A stretch of DNA of 64,000 bases from Achatina immaculata. Its lineage: Eukaryota > Mollusca > Gastropoda > Stylommatophora > Achatinidae. The position numbers were made by a program, and so were the translations under genes. Below, piece after piece: positions 9,630 through 19,755 of this stretch. Every line of letters begins with the position of its first letter. Within the stretch, counting starts at the first letter, position 1. The notes beneath the pieces were generated by a model. It saw only the letters and a program-made list of their open reading frames with translations, ran no database searches and was not told the DNA's origin. The stretch spans positions 7,438,266 through 7,502,265 of the forward strand of contig CM019713.1 in NCBI GenBank assembly GCA_009760885.1. Direction: 5' to 3'.

Positions 9630-10548
9630 TGAATCAATGGGGAAAAACTGGAAGAAGTGGAGAGTTTTGAATATCTTGGATCACTACTAACTAATAATGG
9701 AGATACAATGAGGGAAATTAAAAGGAGGACGTTTATCGCTCTTCAAAAAGTAAAACAACTAAAGAATCTGTGGAGAGGAACAGACAGAAATACACAAATG
9801 AGATTTTTAAGGGCATGCATCTTCCCATCGCAACATATGCCTGTGAGACCTGGACACTTAACAAAACAGCTGAGAAACACATCATCATCATCATCATGTG
9901 CCGTGCCGACTGGCGTTGGCTATTATGCTTCTCCAGAGTACACGATCCTTCATGCAGGCCATCAGCTCAGTTGGTGATCTCCTCTCACACCATCCCGTCA
10001 GACTGTCCAGTATCATTTCTCTTGGTCTTCCTCTTGATCTTCTTCCTTCTATTTTTCCTGTTGTTATAATATTTTCAATGCCCCCTCTTCTCATTGCATG
10101 TCCTATGAAAGTACATTGTCTCTCTCTTATCTTTTTGACAAGGTTTTTTGTCTCTCCAGCTCTTCTCCTACATGAGAAACACATAAATGCCTTTGAATGT
10201 AAATGCTACATAAGAGTTCTTCAAATATCATGGATACAAAAAAGAACAAATATGTCCATACTACAATAACTTAATATTGAAGAAAGCTGGCTAGTAAAGA
10301 GGATTAAACAAAGAAAACTAAAATATTTTGGAGACATTAAACGCCATGATAATCTAGAGAAAACCGTCTTGGAAGGGTGCATAATGGGAAGAAGAAAGAG
10401 AGGAAGACCAAGGCGAAGATGGCTGCAAGACATCATTGATGATCTGCAAATAGATGCATCAGCAGCATGGCATCTTGCTCACAACCGAGAGACCTACAGG
10501 AGAGCTGTTAGGGAGGCAAAGTTCCACAAGGGATATGGAAATGAATGA
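9630..10548 (+). mobile_element. non-LTR retroelement 3' part, family B copy 2, interrupted by family F
   Basis: The longest B copy. Before the interruption it reads VESFEYLGSLLTNNGDTMRE, then KQLKNLWRGTDRNTQMRF, with a frameshift near ACIFP into TYACETWTLNKTAEKH. After the interruption the same protein resumes with INAFECKCYIRVLQ and runs through KYFGDIKRHDNLEKTVLEG, RPRRRWLQDIIDDLQID, to REAKFHKGYGNE and TGA. This is the C-terminal part of a reverse transcriptase (post-FADD region). The interruption, 9883-10172, is flanked by a 12-bp duplication. Dead copy. Confidence 0.88.
9883..10172 (-). mobile_element. non-LTR retroelement 3' end, family F copy 1, nested in B copy 2
   Basis: Minus-strand open frame with QCTFIGHAMRRGGIENIITT, RRSRGRPREMILDSLTGW, and the C-terminus VLWRSIIANASRHGT, followed by a stop and an ATG-repeat tail (seen as CAT repeats at 9883-9897). 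TGAGAAACACAT occurs at 9871-9882 and 10173-10184, a perfect 12-bp target duplication. A second copy is at 23337-23593 and a relative at 12064-13115. Confidence 0.93.
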
Positions 10549-10848
10549 TGACTATTATTATTGGTGTTGTTGTTATTCTGTTGTTACTATTACCGTTGTT
10601 GCTGTTGCTGGTTGCTGTTTTTATTGTTCTTGCTATTGTTGATGCTGTTGTTGTTATTGTTGCTGTTGTTGTTATTACTGGTTTTCCTGCTGCTGTTGTT
10701 GTTGTTGCTGCTGGTGTTATTGTTCTTGCTGCTAGTGTTACTGGTTTTGCTATTGTTGGTGGTATTGTTGTTACTGTTGCTGTTGTTATTATTATTATTC
10801 TTGCTGCTGCTGTTGTTGTTGATGTTGCTGCTATTGCTGTTGTTCAGT
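10549..10848. repeat. 300-bp TTG/CTG/GTT trinucleotide tract
   Basis: Long interrupted triplet repeat between the end of family B copy 2 and family E copy 3. It produces spurious Leu-, Val- and Asn-rich open frames in several frames. It lies where E copies carry their simple-repeat tail. Confidence 0.9.
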
Positions 10849-10850
10849 CT

Positions 10851-11330
10851 CCTTGGAACTACCATCAGGATGTTGTCTTGCTGCCGATGCGGGGAGAGTA
10901 CTGAAGCACAGCATAGTGCTTTATGTGGAGAGTGCTGAAGCACAGCATAGTGCTGTAAGGGGATAGTGCTGAAGCACAGCATAGTGCTGTATAGGGAGAG
11001 TGCTCAAGCACAGCATAGTACTGTATGGGGAAAGGGCTGAAGCACAGCATAGTGTCGGATGGGGAGAGTGTTGCGGGAGCTATTTTTCCCCAAATTCTGA
11101 TTAGAGCTAAAAGGCAAGAAAACGGGGTAAAGCTTTGCTACTAGATTCCACTGGCATGGGATTTACGTGATCCCTGCCACATTAGCTAGGTTGAGATTGT
11201 TACTGAGGGCATTAACGGAGGGATGGGCCGGGGTCTTGGTCATCTATAGTTCGCCTACCCTGACACAGGCAGCCAGCTACGGGTTGCTGACCGTTACTTT
11301 GGACATCGTCTTCGCTCATTACAAGTCCGG
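10851..11330 (-). mobile_element. SINE-like repeat family E, copy 3, with internal 34-bp array
   Basis: Diverged E copy (GCCGATGCGG, GATCCCTGCCACATTAGCTA, GGGGTCTTGGTCATCTA). It is longer than other copies because a 34-bp segment near the CTGAAGCACAGCATAGT motif is tandemly repeated. Confidence 0.75.
10887..11070. repeat. 34-bp tandem repeat x5 inside E copy 3
   Basis: The motif CTGAAGCACAGCATAGTGCT (with small changes) starts at 10901, 10935, 10969, 11003 and 11037, a strict 34-bp period. Other E copies have one such segment (for example GCTAAAGCACAGCATCTTGT at copy 6), so this is a local expansion. Confidence 0.95.
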
Positions 11331-12004
11331 ATAATTAATCTTTGAATTTTTTGTGGATAAAAAATCCTGCTTACTTCAGTGTGTGAACATATGCTTCTCC
11401 CACTACCTACTGTGGTGTATCTTCGCATTTCGTTGCCTTGTTTGCACATAATGAGAATAATAACTCCCATGAATGTTTAAATGCGTGAGCAATAATACGC
11501 ACATACACACAGAGGAAAGAATGAAAATGTGTTCTGATGTATACAACTGTAAACATAATTTCCTTCGTCACACCGTTCGCTTGCACGAATCAGGATTCTG
11601 GTCAGAGGGAAGTAACTGTAAAATTATCGAACTGCATTATGTGTCTTTCATTAAACAGTAAGTGCAAGAGCTCCTTATTCCCCCCCCCCCCCCACTTCTC
11701 CTTCACCCCTACACCCCCCCCCCCCGCCGCACTTCCCACTTGAGGAGGGAAGGAAGTCACAAGGTAATTTTTTTTGTTAAAAAACCCAGAGATACACAGA
11801 TACTTTAAGTCATCCATGACAGTTTTTCATTGTTTTGTTTTGTTTTGTTTTCACTCACTCAGTCTTCGAGACTAAGTAGAAGTAAAGAAAGATCGAATCA
11901 CGCGAATAAATAAGGTGGAGAGAGCGAATCTGCGTGAGAGTGCAGCTTTATATGAGGGGAAGGCGAGGGCCAAAGCTGAAGACAAACAAGCAACACAAAC
12001 ACTG
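11331..12004. other. no gene seen; poly-C and TTTTG runs
   Basis: Contains C runs at about 11676-11690 and 11713-11725 and a TTTTG repeat near 11833-11852. Small open frames here have no recognisable domain. Confidence 0.3.
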
Positions 12005-12063
12005 CTTGCTGCTGCTGCTGTTGATATTATTATAATTATTACTATTATTATTGTTTATTATTC
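12005..12063. repeat. ATT/CTG-rich tail of the 12-13 kb retroelement
   Basis: Interrupted GCT then ATT triplets that stop at the GTCCCGTGCTGGAT edge of the minus-strand retroelement end, as a 3' tail would. Confidence 0.8.
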
Positions 12064-13115
12064 TTATGTCCCGTGCTGGATAGCGTTGGTGATCAAGCTT
12101 CTCCATCTTGTGTTCTCCTTTGTGTCTCCGATCAATTTAGATGCACTTATTTTTCCATGCCACTTGGATAGTGGGCTGGAGATATTTTTATCTTTACTTT
12201 CTTCTCTCCTTTTTCCATGCCACTTGGGTAGTGGGCTGGAGATATTTTTATCTTTATCTTCCTCTCTCCTTTTTCCGTGCCACTTGGGTAGTGGGCTAGA
12301 GATATGTTTATCTTTACTTTCCTCTCTCCTTTTTCCGTGCCACTTGGGTAGTGGGCTTGAGATATTTTTATCTTTACTTTCTTCTCTCTTTTTTCCGTGC
12401 CACTTGGGTAGTGGGCTAGAGATATTTTTATCTTTACTTTCCTCTCTCCTTTTTCCGTGCCACTTGGGTAGTGGGCTAGAGATATTTTTATCTTTACTTT
12501 CTTCTCTCCTTTTTCCATGCCACTTGGGTAGTGGGCTGGAGATATTTTTATCTTTACTTTCTTCTCTCCTTTTTCCGTGCCACTTGGGTAGTGGGCTAGA
12601 GATATTTTTATCTTTACCTTCCTCTCTCCTTTTTCCGTGCCACTTGGGTAGTGGGCTAGAGATATGTTTATCTTTACTTTCCTCTCTCCTTTTTCCGTGC
12701 CACTTGGGTAGTGGGCTTGAGATATTTTTATCTTTACTTTCTTCTCTCCTTTTTCCGTGCCACTTGGGTAGTGGGCTAGAGATATTTTTATCTTTACTTT
12801 CCTCTCTCCTTTTTCTCACTTCAATTTTCCAATAATCTATGTACTCTCTAACTTCTGTCTTTTCATCACTTGTCTTAAGAAATTTTGATTGCTTATTCTT
12901 GTATAAGTGTAGCTAGTTTTTCGTTGCTCTGAAACTTATCTAAGGACATGCTCGTTTATCTTTCTGTTTATCCAGCGTATTTTCTGCATCGTTCTCCGAA
13001 ACCACATCTCTGCTGCTTCCGTTTTCTTTGTCATCTTTTTTTATTAATTGTCCAATTTTCACAGCCTTCTAGCAATACTGACACTATAAAGCGGGACATT
13101 TTATTTGTTAATATC
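12064..13115 (-). mobile_element. non-LTR retroelement C-terminal region with in-frame minisatellite (F-related)
   Basis: Minus strand. The 5' part (13115 down to about 12830) translates in pieces as EAAEMWFRRTMQKIRWINRK, RISNQNFLRQVMKRQKLES, which is the post-catalytic region of a reverse transcriptase. Then a 251-codon open stretch holds 11 tandem copies of a 20-residue unit (GKRREESKDKNISSPLPKWH) and ends with RWRSLITNAIQHGT and a stop. The end resembles the RSIIANASRHGT end of family F, so this is a relative. A stop within the upstream part and frameshifts show that the whole is not functional. Confidence 0.82.
12151..12814. repeat. 60-bp tandem repeat x11
   Basis: Eleven units of exactly 60 bp with few substitutions, for example TTTTTCCGTGCCACTTGGGT then AGTGGGCTAGAGATATTTTT. 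The period is a multiple of three, so the reading frame of the host retroelement stays open through it. Flanking single-copy sequence on both sides belongs to the same retroelement. Confidence 0.97.
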
Positions 13116-14029
13116 ATTTTCTTGTCATAAAAAGCTGCTTTTGACTTTACCTGCTCGTGATTTTATTGTGCGCATTTGGCATCTATCAGAGTATTCCCGT
13201 GTGACAGGATGTTGCACTTTGGCAACAGCTTGATTTTACTGTGACCTAATATGCAAATAAGCGTGTGTAATTTCCGCCACAGGAGAAACTTCATCCCAAA
13301 AAAAAAAAAAAAATGATTGGCAAAGCCACATGTAATATATGCCCTGCTTGAAAACCGTCTCTTCCATAAGGAAAAAAAATGCTGTTACATCTTTGTTTCA
13401 TGCACGCAGGTATAGATTTATACATTGTTTTGTTATTGTTGAAAGCATGTGTATTAAACAGACATTCTGCCCGTCATTGTTAACAGCCCTTCTCAGATAC
13501 ATTCGTTGTTTTTCGTTGTTTTTTTTTTTTTTGCATGCTGTTCATCAACGTCTTCCTTAATCTTTCTATTTCCTTTGTTAATCAAAACCTGTATTTATCA
13601 GCTCTTGAACTTCGGACAGTAAATCTCTCACACAGGTTTTTTCTTGTGCTTTAAGCTTTTCTGCTGTCAAACACAGACAGATAGTCTGCAGCTTTTCGCA
13701 GAGTTTTCTAAAATTAACTTTGCCTCAACGTTTTCCGCTGTTTCTATGTTCATTATTTCGTCGTATTTTCTTCATAGATTTCAAGCATTCTACAGTCAAG
13801 TTTCGCTTCTGAGTTTCTTTGTTCTAGTGTTTCTTTTCGACTTTGAAAATCATCTGCTGCAGATTGTGTACGTGAGTACCTTGTCTAAAGCAGTTATCAC
13901 TCAATGTTCAGTTTTCCGCCTGTTGTAATTCTAAAATATTTAGTTATATGTCTGTAACTGTTAAATTACAGTGAGCCACAGTGTTATAACTGTTTTCAAG
14001 ATGGAGGTCAGTTCTGTGTGCCAAGCTAC
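13116..14029. other. no gene seen
   Basis: Unique AT-rich sequence with A or T runs near 13299-13313 and 13521-13532. Open frames at 13339-13560 and 13644-13928 (plus) are hydrophobic and lack a recognisable domain; I do not call them genes. Confidence 0.3.
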
Positions 14030-14366
14030 TGAGCTTAGTGCTATGGCACCACTGTGAGCTGTGAACGTCGCACTGATGATTCTTCATTATGTCTACCTTG
14101 CCGATGGTGCAATATGGTGGTCTTGGTTAGGCTTGGCACCTTGGCGACGCAGTTCATACCGAGAGCGACGCTGACTAGTTTCGCATTTGGACTGTTGTAA
14201 TTTCAAAAATGGCGTCCTCATTGGGTGGTTCATCATCAAGAACTAATACGAGTGGCCATCGATGAACTCTCTGTGCGACACTCACTGGCACAGGCGGTGG
14301 AGCGAACATGGGAGTGTCTCGTTCGCGCTGATACCGACAACATCAAACTCAAACTCAAACTCAAAA
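14030..14366 (+). mobile_element. probable non-LTR 3' end (family M) with CAAACT tail
   Basis: The last 38 codons before the tail read as ELSVRHSLAQAVERTWECLV and RADTDNIK, then run into CAAACT repeats (14343-14366) that code LKLKLK. The arrangement is again a decayed coding end followed by a simple-repeat tail. The upstream limit is uncertain, and the family is not recognised. Confidence 0.5.
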
Positions 14367-14559
14367 AGTCTTATAAAGCGATAATTTCAGTGTCTGTCAT
14401 TTTTTATAAAATGTTTAAATTTCTAGTTTTAATTATTATAAAATGTTTAGTTATCTGTAATTATAGAGTGATATCACCCTTGGATTATTATACACACATA
14501 CTGGAAAAACTGAAGAGCGGGAATGGAAGGACAATACAGTTATGAAAAAAAAAAATCTG

Positions 14560-14760
14560 GATCTAGGATAAATTAAAGGTGCTGATAGGAAACCCGAACT
14601 GTGTGACAGAAAACGCGTCGTAAACAACCAACACCTGATGGGAACTATTAGCAGACATACTCTTGGATGGATGCTGCGGCATGCGGCGGGGGCATATATC
14701 GGGCTGTCCCGTAAGCAGAGACGCCGGAGTCTGATTTTGAACCTTTGAACATTCTGTGTC
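14560..14760 (+). mobile_element. retroelement 3' fragment, family G copy 1
   Basis: Shares with the minus-strand copy at 19870-20275 the segment coding GRKRIVNNQHLTRTISKQTL and LGWMLRHAAGHI (here with substitutions: RKRVVNNQHLMGTISRHTLG). Ends in a TTTGAAC direct repeat at 14740-14754. It is the C-terminal region downstream of an RNase H domain. Confidence 0.7.
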
Positions 14761-14769
14761 ACTGTTCAG

Positions 14770-15890
14770 TGTTCACTACTGTTAGTGTTCAAGCATACAC
14801 TTCTTATAACTCAGCCTTACTCCTCAACTGAAGCTCACCTGAAAAACGCTCTCATGTAACCGAGTGTTCCGGCTTTTAGCAAAAGAAACATGGGCAGGGT
14901 TGAACCTGTCCAGCCGAGTCTGCCATCTGTAGACAGATTACAACAGCGCTCCTCGTCTTTTCTCTTTCTCCCACATATCCCTCCCCACTTCACACACACA
15001 CACACAAATACAAACTAGTATATGAAACTAGATGGGAGCTTCGCCTAAGGTTACAGCTCTCTCTCTCTTTCTGACATATTAATAGAATTCCCATGAGACC
15101 CATTCATCACGTTGAGGACGGGCTGCAGCAAAACCATATTAATGTGGCCGCGGTAAAGATACAGGCAATAAAGCCTAATACATTCCATGCTAACACAGGC
15201 AGGTGTGGGGGAGGGGGGAGAGAGAGATGTAGGTGGATGACGTCACGACTTAGGCACTGAAATAAATAGTAGACAGTCCATGTTAGCAGTATGCGGAATT
15301 TTGAACGGAAAGATGATATTTCTACGCATGATACCCCATTCTAAATAGTTCCGCGCGTAATAAAATCACGTAACGGACCGGTTTACTTCCACCGTGAAAG
15401 CGCGTAGTGGGCCATTGTCTGCTCGGAAAGGGCTACCACTTTGGGTTTGCCGGATTTTTGCACATCTCATTCCTAGTTATCAGCCGAACAGGAAAAACAA
15501 CTGTAGTGCGGAAGACTCGCGCATCTAAGTCTTATTTAGCCCCAAGTTTAGGAAATATTTAGCTTAAAAAATGAATACTTGAGCATATATTTCTTCTTTA
15601 CCTAAAAACCATGGTTATTGCTTCAGAGTTGGGCGGAAACTTGTAGTATACATTATTATTATTATTATTAACTGTGTGTTGAACGAATTAGTGTGCCTAT
15701 GACTGCACTACATAAGCTCAAATGATCTAGCCTGTGTGAGACCTTGTTTCATTTTTTTTAAAATTTTGAAGTATGAAGTAATCTCATTTCTCGTTGTTGT
15801 AACGGTGTCTCGTTTGTTCATCGTTCCTCTAATTAAATTGATTTCTAATTAGAATAAAATTCTTCTTCGTATGTTTCTCATTGTTTTGAT
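14770..15890. other. no gene seen; short simple repeats
   Basis: Unique sequence with a CA run (14991-15006), a TC run (15058-15070) and an ATT run (15653-15669). It lies 3' of the cyclase exon 2, so it may be intron, but I could not find a further exon. Confidence 0.3.
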
Positions 15891-15896
15891 GGAGCA

Positions 15897-16160
15897 GTGT
15901 TTGTTGAACATATTCAACATTCACATCAGACATATGTCTGTCTGTTATTTCCGACCTTCATATCAGATATAACTCAGTCTCTTTTACTGTATTCAACATA
16001 CACACCAGACGTATGTTTACACAATATACAGATCGGACATATGTCAGTCGGTTCCTATAATCAGCATACAGTCTGTGTTGCTATATTCAACGTACACATA
16101 AAATGTAAGTCAGTCTGACTGGTGTATTTCCAAATACACATCGGACATAAGGCAGACTGT
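15897..16160. repeat. degenerate repeat with CATATGT/CACATCAGAC motifs
   Basis: Diverged repeats of about 45-65 bp, recognised by TATTCAACATACACA-like and GGACATATGTCAGTC-like phrases. In the putative intron downstream of cyclase exon 2. Confidence 0.55.
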
Positions 16161-16209
16161 TTTCAGAGAGAGAAACACAAAGAGAAAAATAAAACTAGTG
16201 GACTGTTGG

Positions 16210-16545
16210 TGTTGACAGCAATTAGGTGCCGTTGACAGATCTACAACATCACTGAAGCAGACAACACAGCTCTGGGGACAACTATACAACACCACTGACG
16301 CAGGCAACTACATCAATGTGGACAGCTCTACAACATCACTGATGCAGACAACACAGCGTTGGGGACAACTATACGACACCGCTGACGCAGGCAACCACAG
16401 CAACGTGGACAGCTCTACAACACCACTGACGCAGACAACACAGCGTTGGGGACAACTATACGACACCGCCGACGCAGGCAACCACACCAACGTGGACAGC
16501 TCTACAGCATCACTGACACATACAATTACGACGAAGGGGACAGCT
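16210..16545. repeat. 87-bp tandem repeat, about 3.7 copies
   Basis: The phrase GGGGACAACTATAC recurs with a strict period: the segment start CAGC(T/G)(C/T)TGGGG is at 16267, 16354 and 16441. It starts 50 bp from the splice donor of cyclase exon 2. The spurious frames here come from the repeat. Confidence 0.92.
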
Positions 16546-16593
16546 CTACAACATCTTTGACGCCGGGGGTAGCACACAATCAACTGTACTTAC

Positions 16594-17214
16594 GTCTTCC
16601 CACGTAAAATTGGACAGCGGACGCTCCAGGTTGAAGAGGTCGCTAAGGGATTTTCCCAGAGCCGTAGGGAGGACAGCCCTGAGCCCAGGGCCGACGCTCC
16701 TGATCTCCATCTTCCGGCTAAAGACGATATGAAAGGGGAACAATTCGAACAGCAGCTCTGGCCGAAGAGGGATGCTGTCAACTATGTTGTCCACGAAGTG
16801 ATTGGACACCTCCCGGAATGCCTTGTTGTCAAACAAGAGTCTGAACTTCACGTGCGTGGTCTGCGTGGCTTCATTGTAGTCGGTAGCCACCACGAAAATG
16901 TCCACGCGAGTGTTGTAGAACACCTTCCCGACCTGCCGGATCTGACCTTTGACGTAGTGCAAGAAGCCACGCCTTCTTGATCTGTAGGTCAAGGTCAGAC
17001 CGTTTTTCGTCTCGTCCTCGACAAAGAAAGATGGCGGTTTAAGTTTTGGGTAGCTGAACCGTAGGTACTCGTGCAAGTTGTCCAAGCCGTTCAGGAAGTC
17101 TCTCATATGACGGCCCAGGACCTTCAGAATCCGGTCGTAACCGAACTGACCCACGAAGTTGACGAACTCCACCCCGAAACTGTCCATAATGGTATCCATA
17201 GTATCTCCTGTGAT
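16594..17214 (-). CDS. Gyc88E-like: atypical soluble guanylate cyclase, coding exon 2 (H-NOX core and start of HNOBA)
   Basis: 621 bp, 207 codons, phase 0 at both ends. The acceptor is TTGTTTCCAG before 17214; a second AG sits seven bases further in, but the first keeps frame with exon 1. The donor is GAAGAC|GTAAGTAC at 16594/16593. In the joined protein, His104 in NLHEYL matches the proximal haem ligand of H-NOX domains, and Y133-R-S-R-R137 matches the YxSxR haem-propionate motif. GYDRILKVLGRHMRDFLNGL is nearly diagnostic of the Gyc-88E branch. After about residue 200 the segment ELFPFHIVFSRKMEI begins the HNOBA (PAS-like) domain. In this branch H-NOX binds O2 or NO and controls conversion of GTP to cGMP in the cytosol. 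The catalytic exons are not seen. Unlike the surrounding repeats, it has no stop codons or frameshifts. Confidence 0.95.
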
Positions 17215-17449
17215 CTGGAAACAATTGACATAATTTATTTTCTAATTGTATAGCACAAAGGTTTACAAATTCATACTGCGTCGTACTAAAAGTATAGCAA
17301 AGTACTATGAAAAGCCAAAACTTAAGAGAAATAACATCTAGTAAAGATCTAACTCTTTCACTCCAACCAGATATTGGCAGTGTTGGTAGATCTTGCATCT
17401 GCACAGATCAGTGCTCACATCAACACTGAGGGAGAACCTAAATAAAACA

Positions 17450-17549
17450 AGAAGGTAGCTCATTTCTATCTCACCCTTTTATTTTTAAATTACAGAGTAA
17501 GAAGGTAGCTCATTTCTATCTCACCCTTTTATTTTTAAATTACAGAGTA
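17450..17549. repeat. perfect 50-bp tandem duplication in intron 1
   Basis: GAAGGTAGCTCATTTCTATC starts at 17451 and again at 17501; the two 50-bp units appear identical, so the duplication is recent or an assembly artefact. Confidence 0.95.
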
Positions 17550-17725
17550 TCTTCCTTCTAGCTTATTTCCACTAAAATTTCTCAATATTTATTCCAACGA
17601 AACACAGAACTTAAGTCAAGAGTGAAAGAGGCAAGGTGGGAGTTTATTTTAATGAGAGCTATATCCCATTTCGGGAAGCTTCTCTTTGTTAAAGGAAAAT
17701 CCTCATGTTACTACTTCGTGAGTGC

Positions 17726-18078
17726 CTTTGAATGTAAGTGCTGATGAAGAGTCCGTCAAATATCATGGACTCAAAAAAAGAAGAAATATATCCATACTAC
17801 AAGAACTTGATATTGAAGGTTGGCTAGTAAAGAGGATTAAACAGAAAAAAAAAATTAATATTTTGGACACATTAACGTCATGCGAATTTAGAGAAAACCG
17901 CCTTGGAATGGTACATAATGAGAAAAAGAAAGAGAGGAAGACCAAGGCGAAAATGGCTGCAAGACATCGTTGATAATCTGCAAATGGATGCATCAGCAGC
18001 AGGGCATCTTGCTTACATCCGAGAGACCTACAGGAGAGCTGTCAGGAAGGCAAAGTTCAACAAGGGATTGACAGACTG
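17726..18078 (+). mobile_element. family B retroelement 3' fragment, copy 3, antisense in the cyclase intron
   Basis: Contains NISILQELDIEGWLVKRIKQ, RPRRKWLQDIVDNLQMDA and the family end, with frameshifts. Tail is a single decayed GACAGACTGA. It is inserted in intron 1 of the cyclase gene on the opposite strand and does not touch the splice sites. Confidence 0.82.
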
Positions 18079-18193
18079 ATTACTTCGTGATAAAACACGG
18101 ATACATTCAAGTTCTAGAGTACCCCATGTTATATCTGGACCCTGCTCTAGAAGGATCACACACAAACTATCACAACATTCTCCACAACATTAC

Positions 18194-18361
18194 CTTGGCG
18201 GCAGCTTCAGCCATGTCCACCATTATATTCTCTCCGTAGATGTTGTGAGTGGCGAATCCGTTGAAGGAAATGTTGGCTTCCTTCCGGATCTTCTCCCACG
18301 TTTCCTCGCCATATTTGCCCTTGAGATGGTCGACCGCTGATTGGAGCAGAAGGCCGTACAT
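18194..18361 (-). CDS. Gyc88E-like: atypical soluble guanylate cyclase, coding exon 1 (N-terminus of H-NOX)
   Basis: 168 bp, 56 codons, starting MYGLLLQSAVDHLKGKYGEE, the characteristic MYG(L/F) start of H-NOX domains in soluble cyclase beta-type subunits. The ATG at 18361 has A at -3 (CACCATG). The exon ends exactly after a Lys codon at a consensus donor, and joins exon 2 in phase 0 to give AEAAAK-ITGDTMDTIMDSFG. Helix A and B of H-NOX lie here; the haem ligand is in exon 2. An upstream non-coding exon or promoter could lie to the right (18.4-19.4 kb), but none can be shown. Confidence 0.93.
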
Positions 18362-19460
18362 GGTGACTCACTCTCGGCTCATTCACAGCCACCAGACGGT
18401 TAAACTAGGATATCATGCAAAGTCCAACACCCTAAATTCCTGGAACTCCGCCTTCCACTTATAGGTCTCAAGTTATAATTACAAATGATGATAGTACAAT
18501 CAGTACAGTGGAAGTACACAGCTTGATAAGATTTTCACTGAGAAGATTTGACAGCCAGAAAGCCACTACGTAGGCTTGTTTTCAGCTTATCCTCAGTGAC
18601 AAGATAAAGCACTTTTACAAAACGAGACTACTGTGTATGAAGAGCAAATGTTTCACATCTTGTTTTGAAATAGTGCAGTTTCAGTAGTTCAAAGTTTCAA
18701 AGAAAGATGTTTCTGATGCTGGAACAATATGACGTTCCTTTATTCTGTTTCTTAGTTTCTTGTAAACTTGATCATTTCTGTTCTTTTTAGTTTCTTGTAA
18801 ACTTGATCATTCTGTTGTCTGCCTATATGGGGGTTTAAAGTCTAAACTTGATCATTCTGTTGTCTGTCCATGTGGGAGAGAGAGGGGGGGGATCTGTCTA
18901 TGAAGATCCTTTCCCCGTCATTGTGATATCAATTCCTCCACAGACTTGATCTCAGCATCATTCATCCATGGATTACAACTCATTTCTTTCGGTCTTTGAA
19001 ATCGGGTGTTTCAATTCACAGTCCAGATTCGAGTAATCATGCAGAATTATAGACATAATAGGATAACAATGTTTATGGCTTTGTGATCATCATCTGTGAC
19101 CTTGTTCCTAGATTGTCAATGGCACGATGAATCTGAAAATATAACCAGAGAAAAAAAATATTTAGACACTAGCAATAAATGCATTATTTCTGTGAAGTAT
19201 ATGGGAAAATTACGTCTTTTACTTGCCTAATGTCTGTTTTATTCTTGTGTTTGGCATCAGTTGTTCCTGCTTCTCTCTGCCCAAGCATACCTGTAGAGTA
19301 CGCCAGTTATGATGGAAGTAAGTAGTTCCGGTTTTTCATTTAATCGCGTAGTAATCCGATACCGAAACTTTCATTAGCGATTTGCCCAGCATATCATAGC
19401 GAACTAATTGAACAAACTGACATAATAGAGAACGAGCACTTCACTGGTATATGAAAGAAA
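18362..19460. other. 5' flank of the cyclase gene; no other gene seen
   Basis: Unique sequence upstream of the ATG, which should include the 5' UTR. Imperfect direct repeats of TTTCTTGTAAACTTGATCAT lie at about 18758-18860. No TATA box or CpG cluster strong enough to call. Confidence 0.4.
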
Positions 19461-19462
19461 AC

Positions 19463-19728
19463 ACACCGAGAGGGAAGGATGGAAAGAAAGAGAGTGAACG
19501 AGAAAGATAAAGAAAGGGGGAGGGAGGGAGAAGTGGAAGAGGGAGAGAGAGAAGGAGGGAGAGAGAAAGAGGAGGTAGGGAGGGAATGAGGGAGAAGACA
19601 GAGAAAAAGAAAAAGGGAGAGAACGGGGAGAGGGAATGAGGGAGGAGAAGGAGGGAAAGAAAGAACGGAGAGAGGGGGAATGAGGGAGAGAATGGGGAAG
19701 AGGAAGGGAGGAAGGAGGAGGATGAGTT
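19463..19728. repeat. long homopurine tract (GGGA/GAAA-rich)
   Basis: About 265 bp of nearly pure A and G on the plus strand, with GAGGGAGAG-type units. Such tracts can form triplex DNA. It is about 1.1 kb upstream of the cyclase start codon. Confidence 0.9.
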
Positions 19729-19755
19729 TCACATACACACAGAGAAAGAGAGAGA

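Larger units (their letters stand above)
17215..18193 (-). other. intron 1 of the guanylate cyclase gene
   Basis: 979-bp phase-0 intron with GT donor (AAG|GTAATG at 18194/18193) and AG acceptor at 17215. It contains a perfect 50-bp tandem duplication and an antisense retroelement end (family B copy 3). Confidence 0.92.

Noticed and set aside
10545..10982. Leu-, Val- and Asn-rich frames near 10.5-11.0 kb
   Set aside because: TTG/CTG triplet tract plus a 34-bp array; no conserved domain.
9000..16500. Catalytic exons of the guanylate cyclase
   Set aside because: I looked for the DIVTFT-like catalytic motif and for HNOBA continuation on the minus strand to the left of exon 2 and found none; short exons could have been missed by eye.
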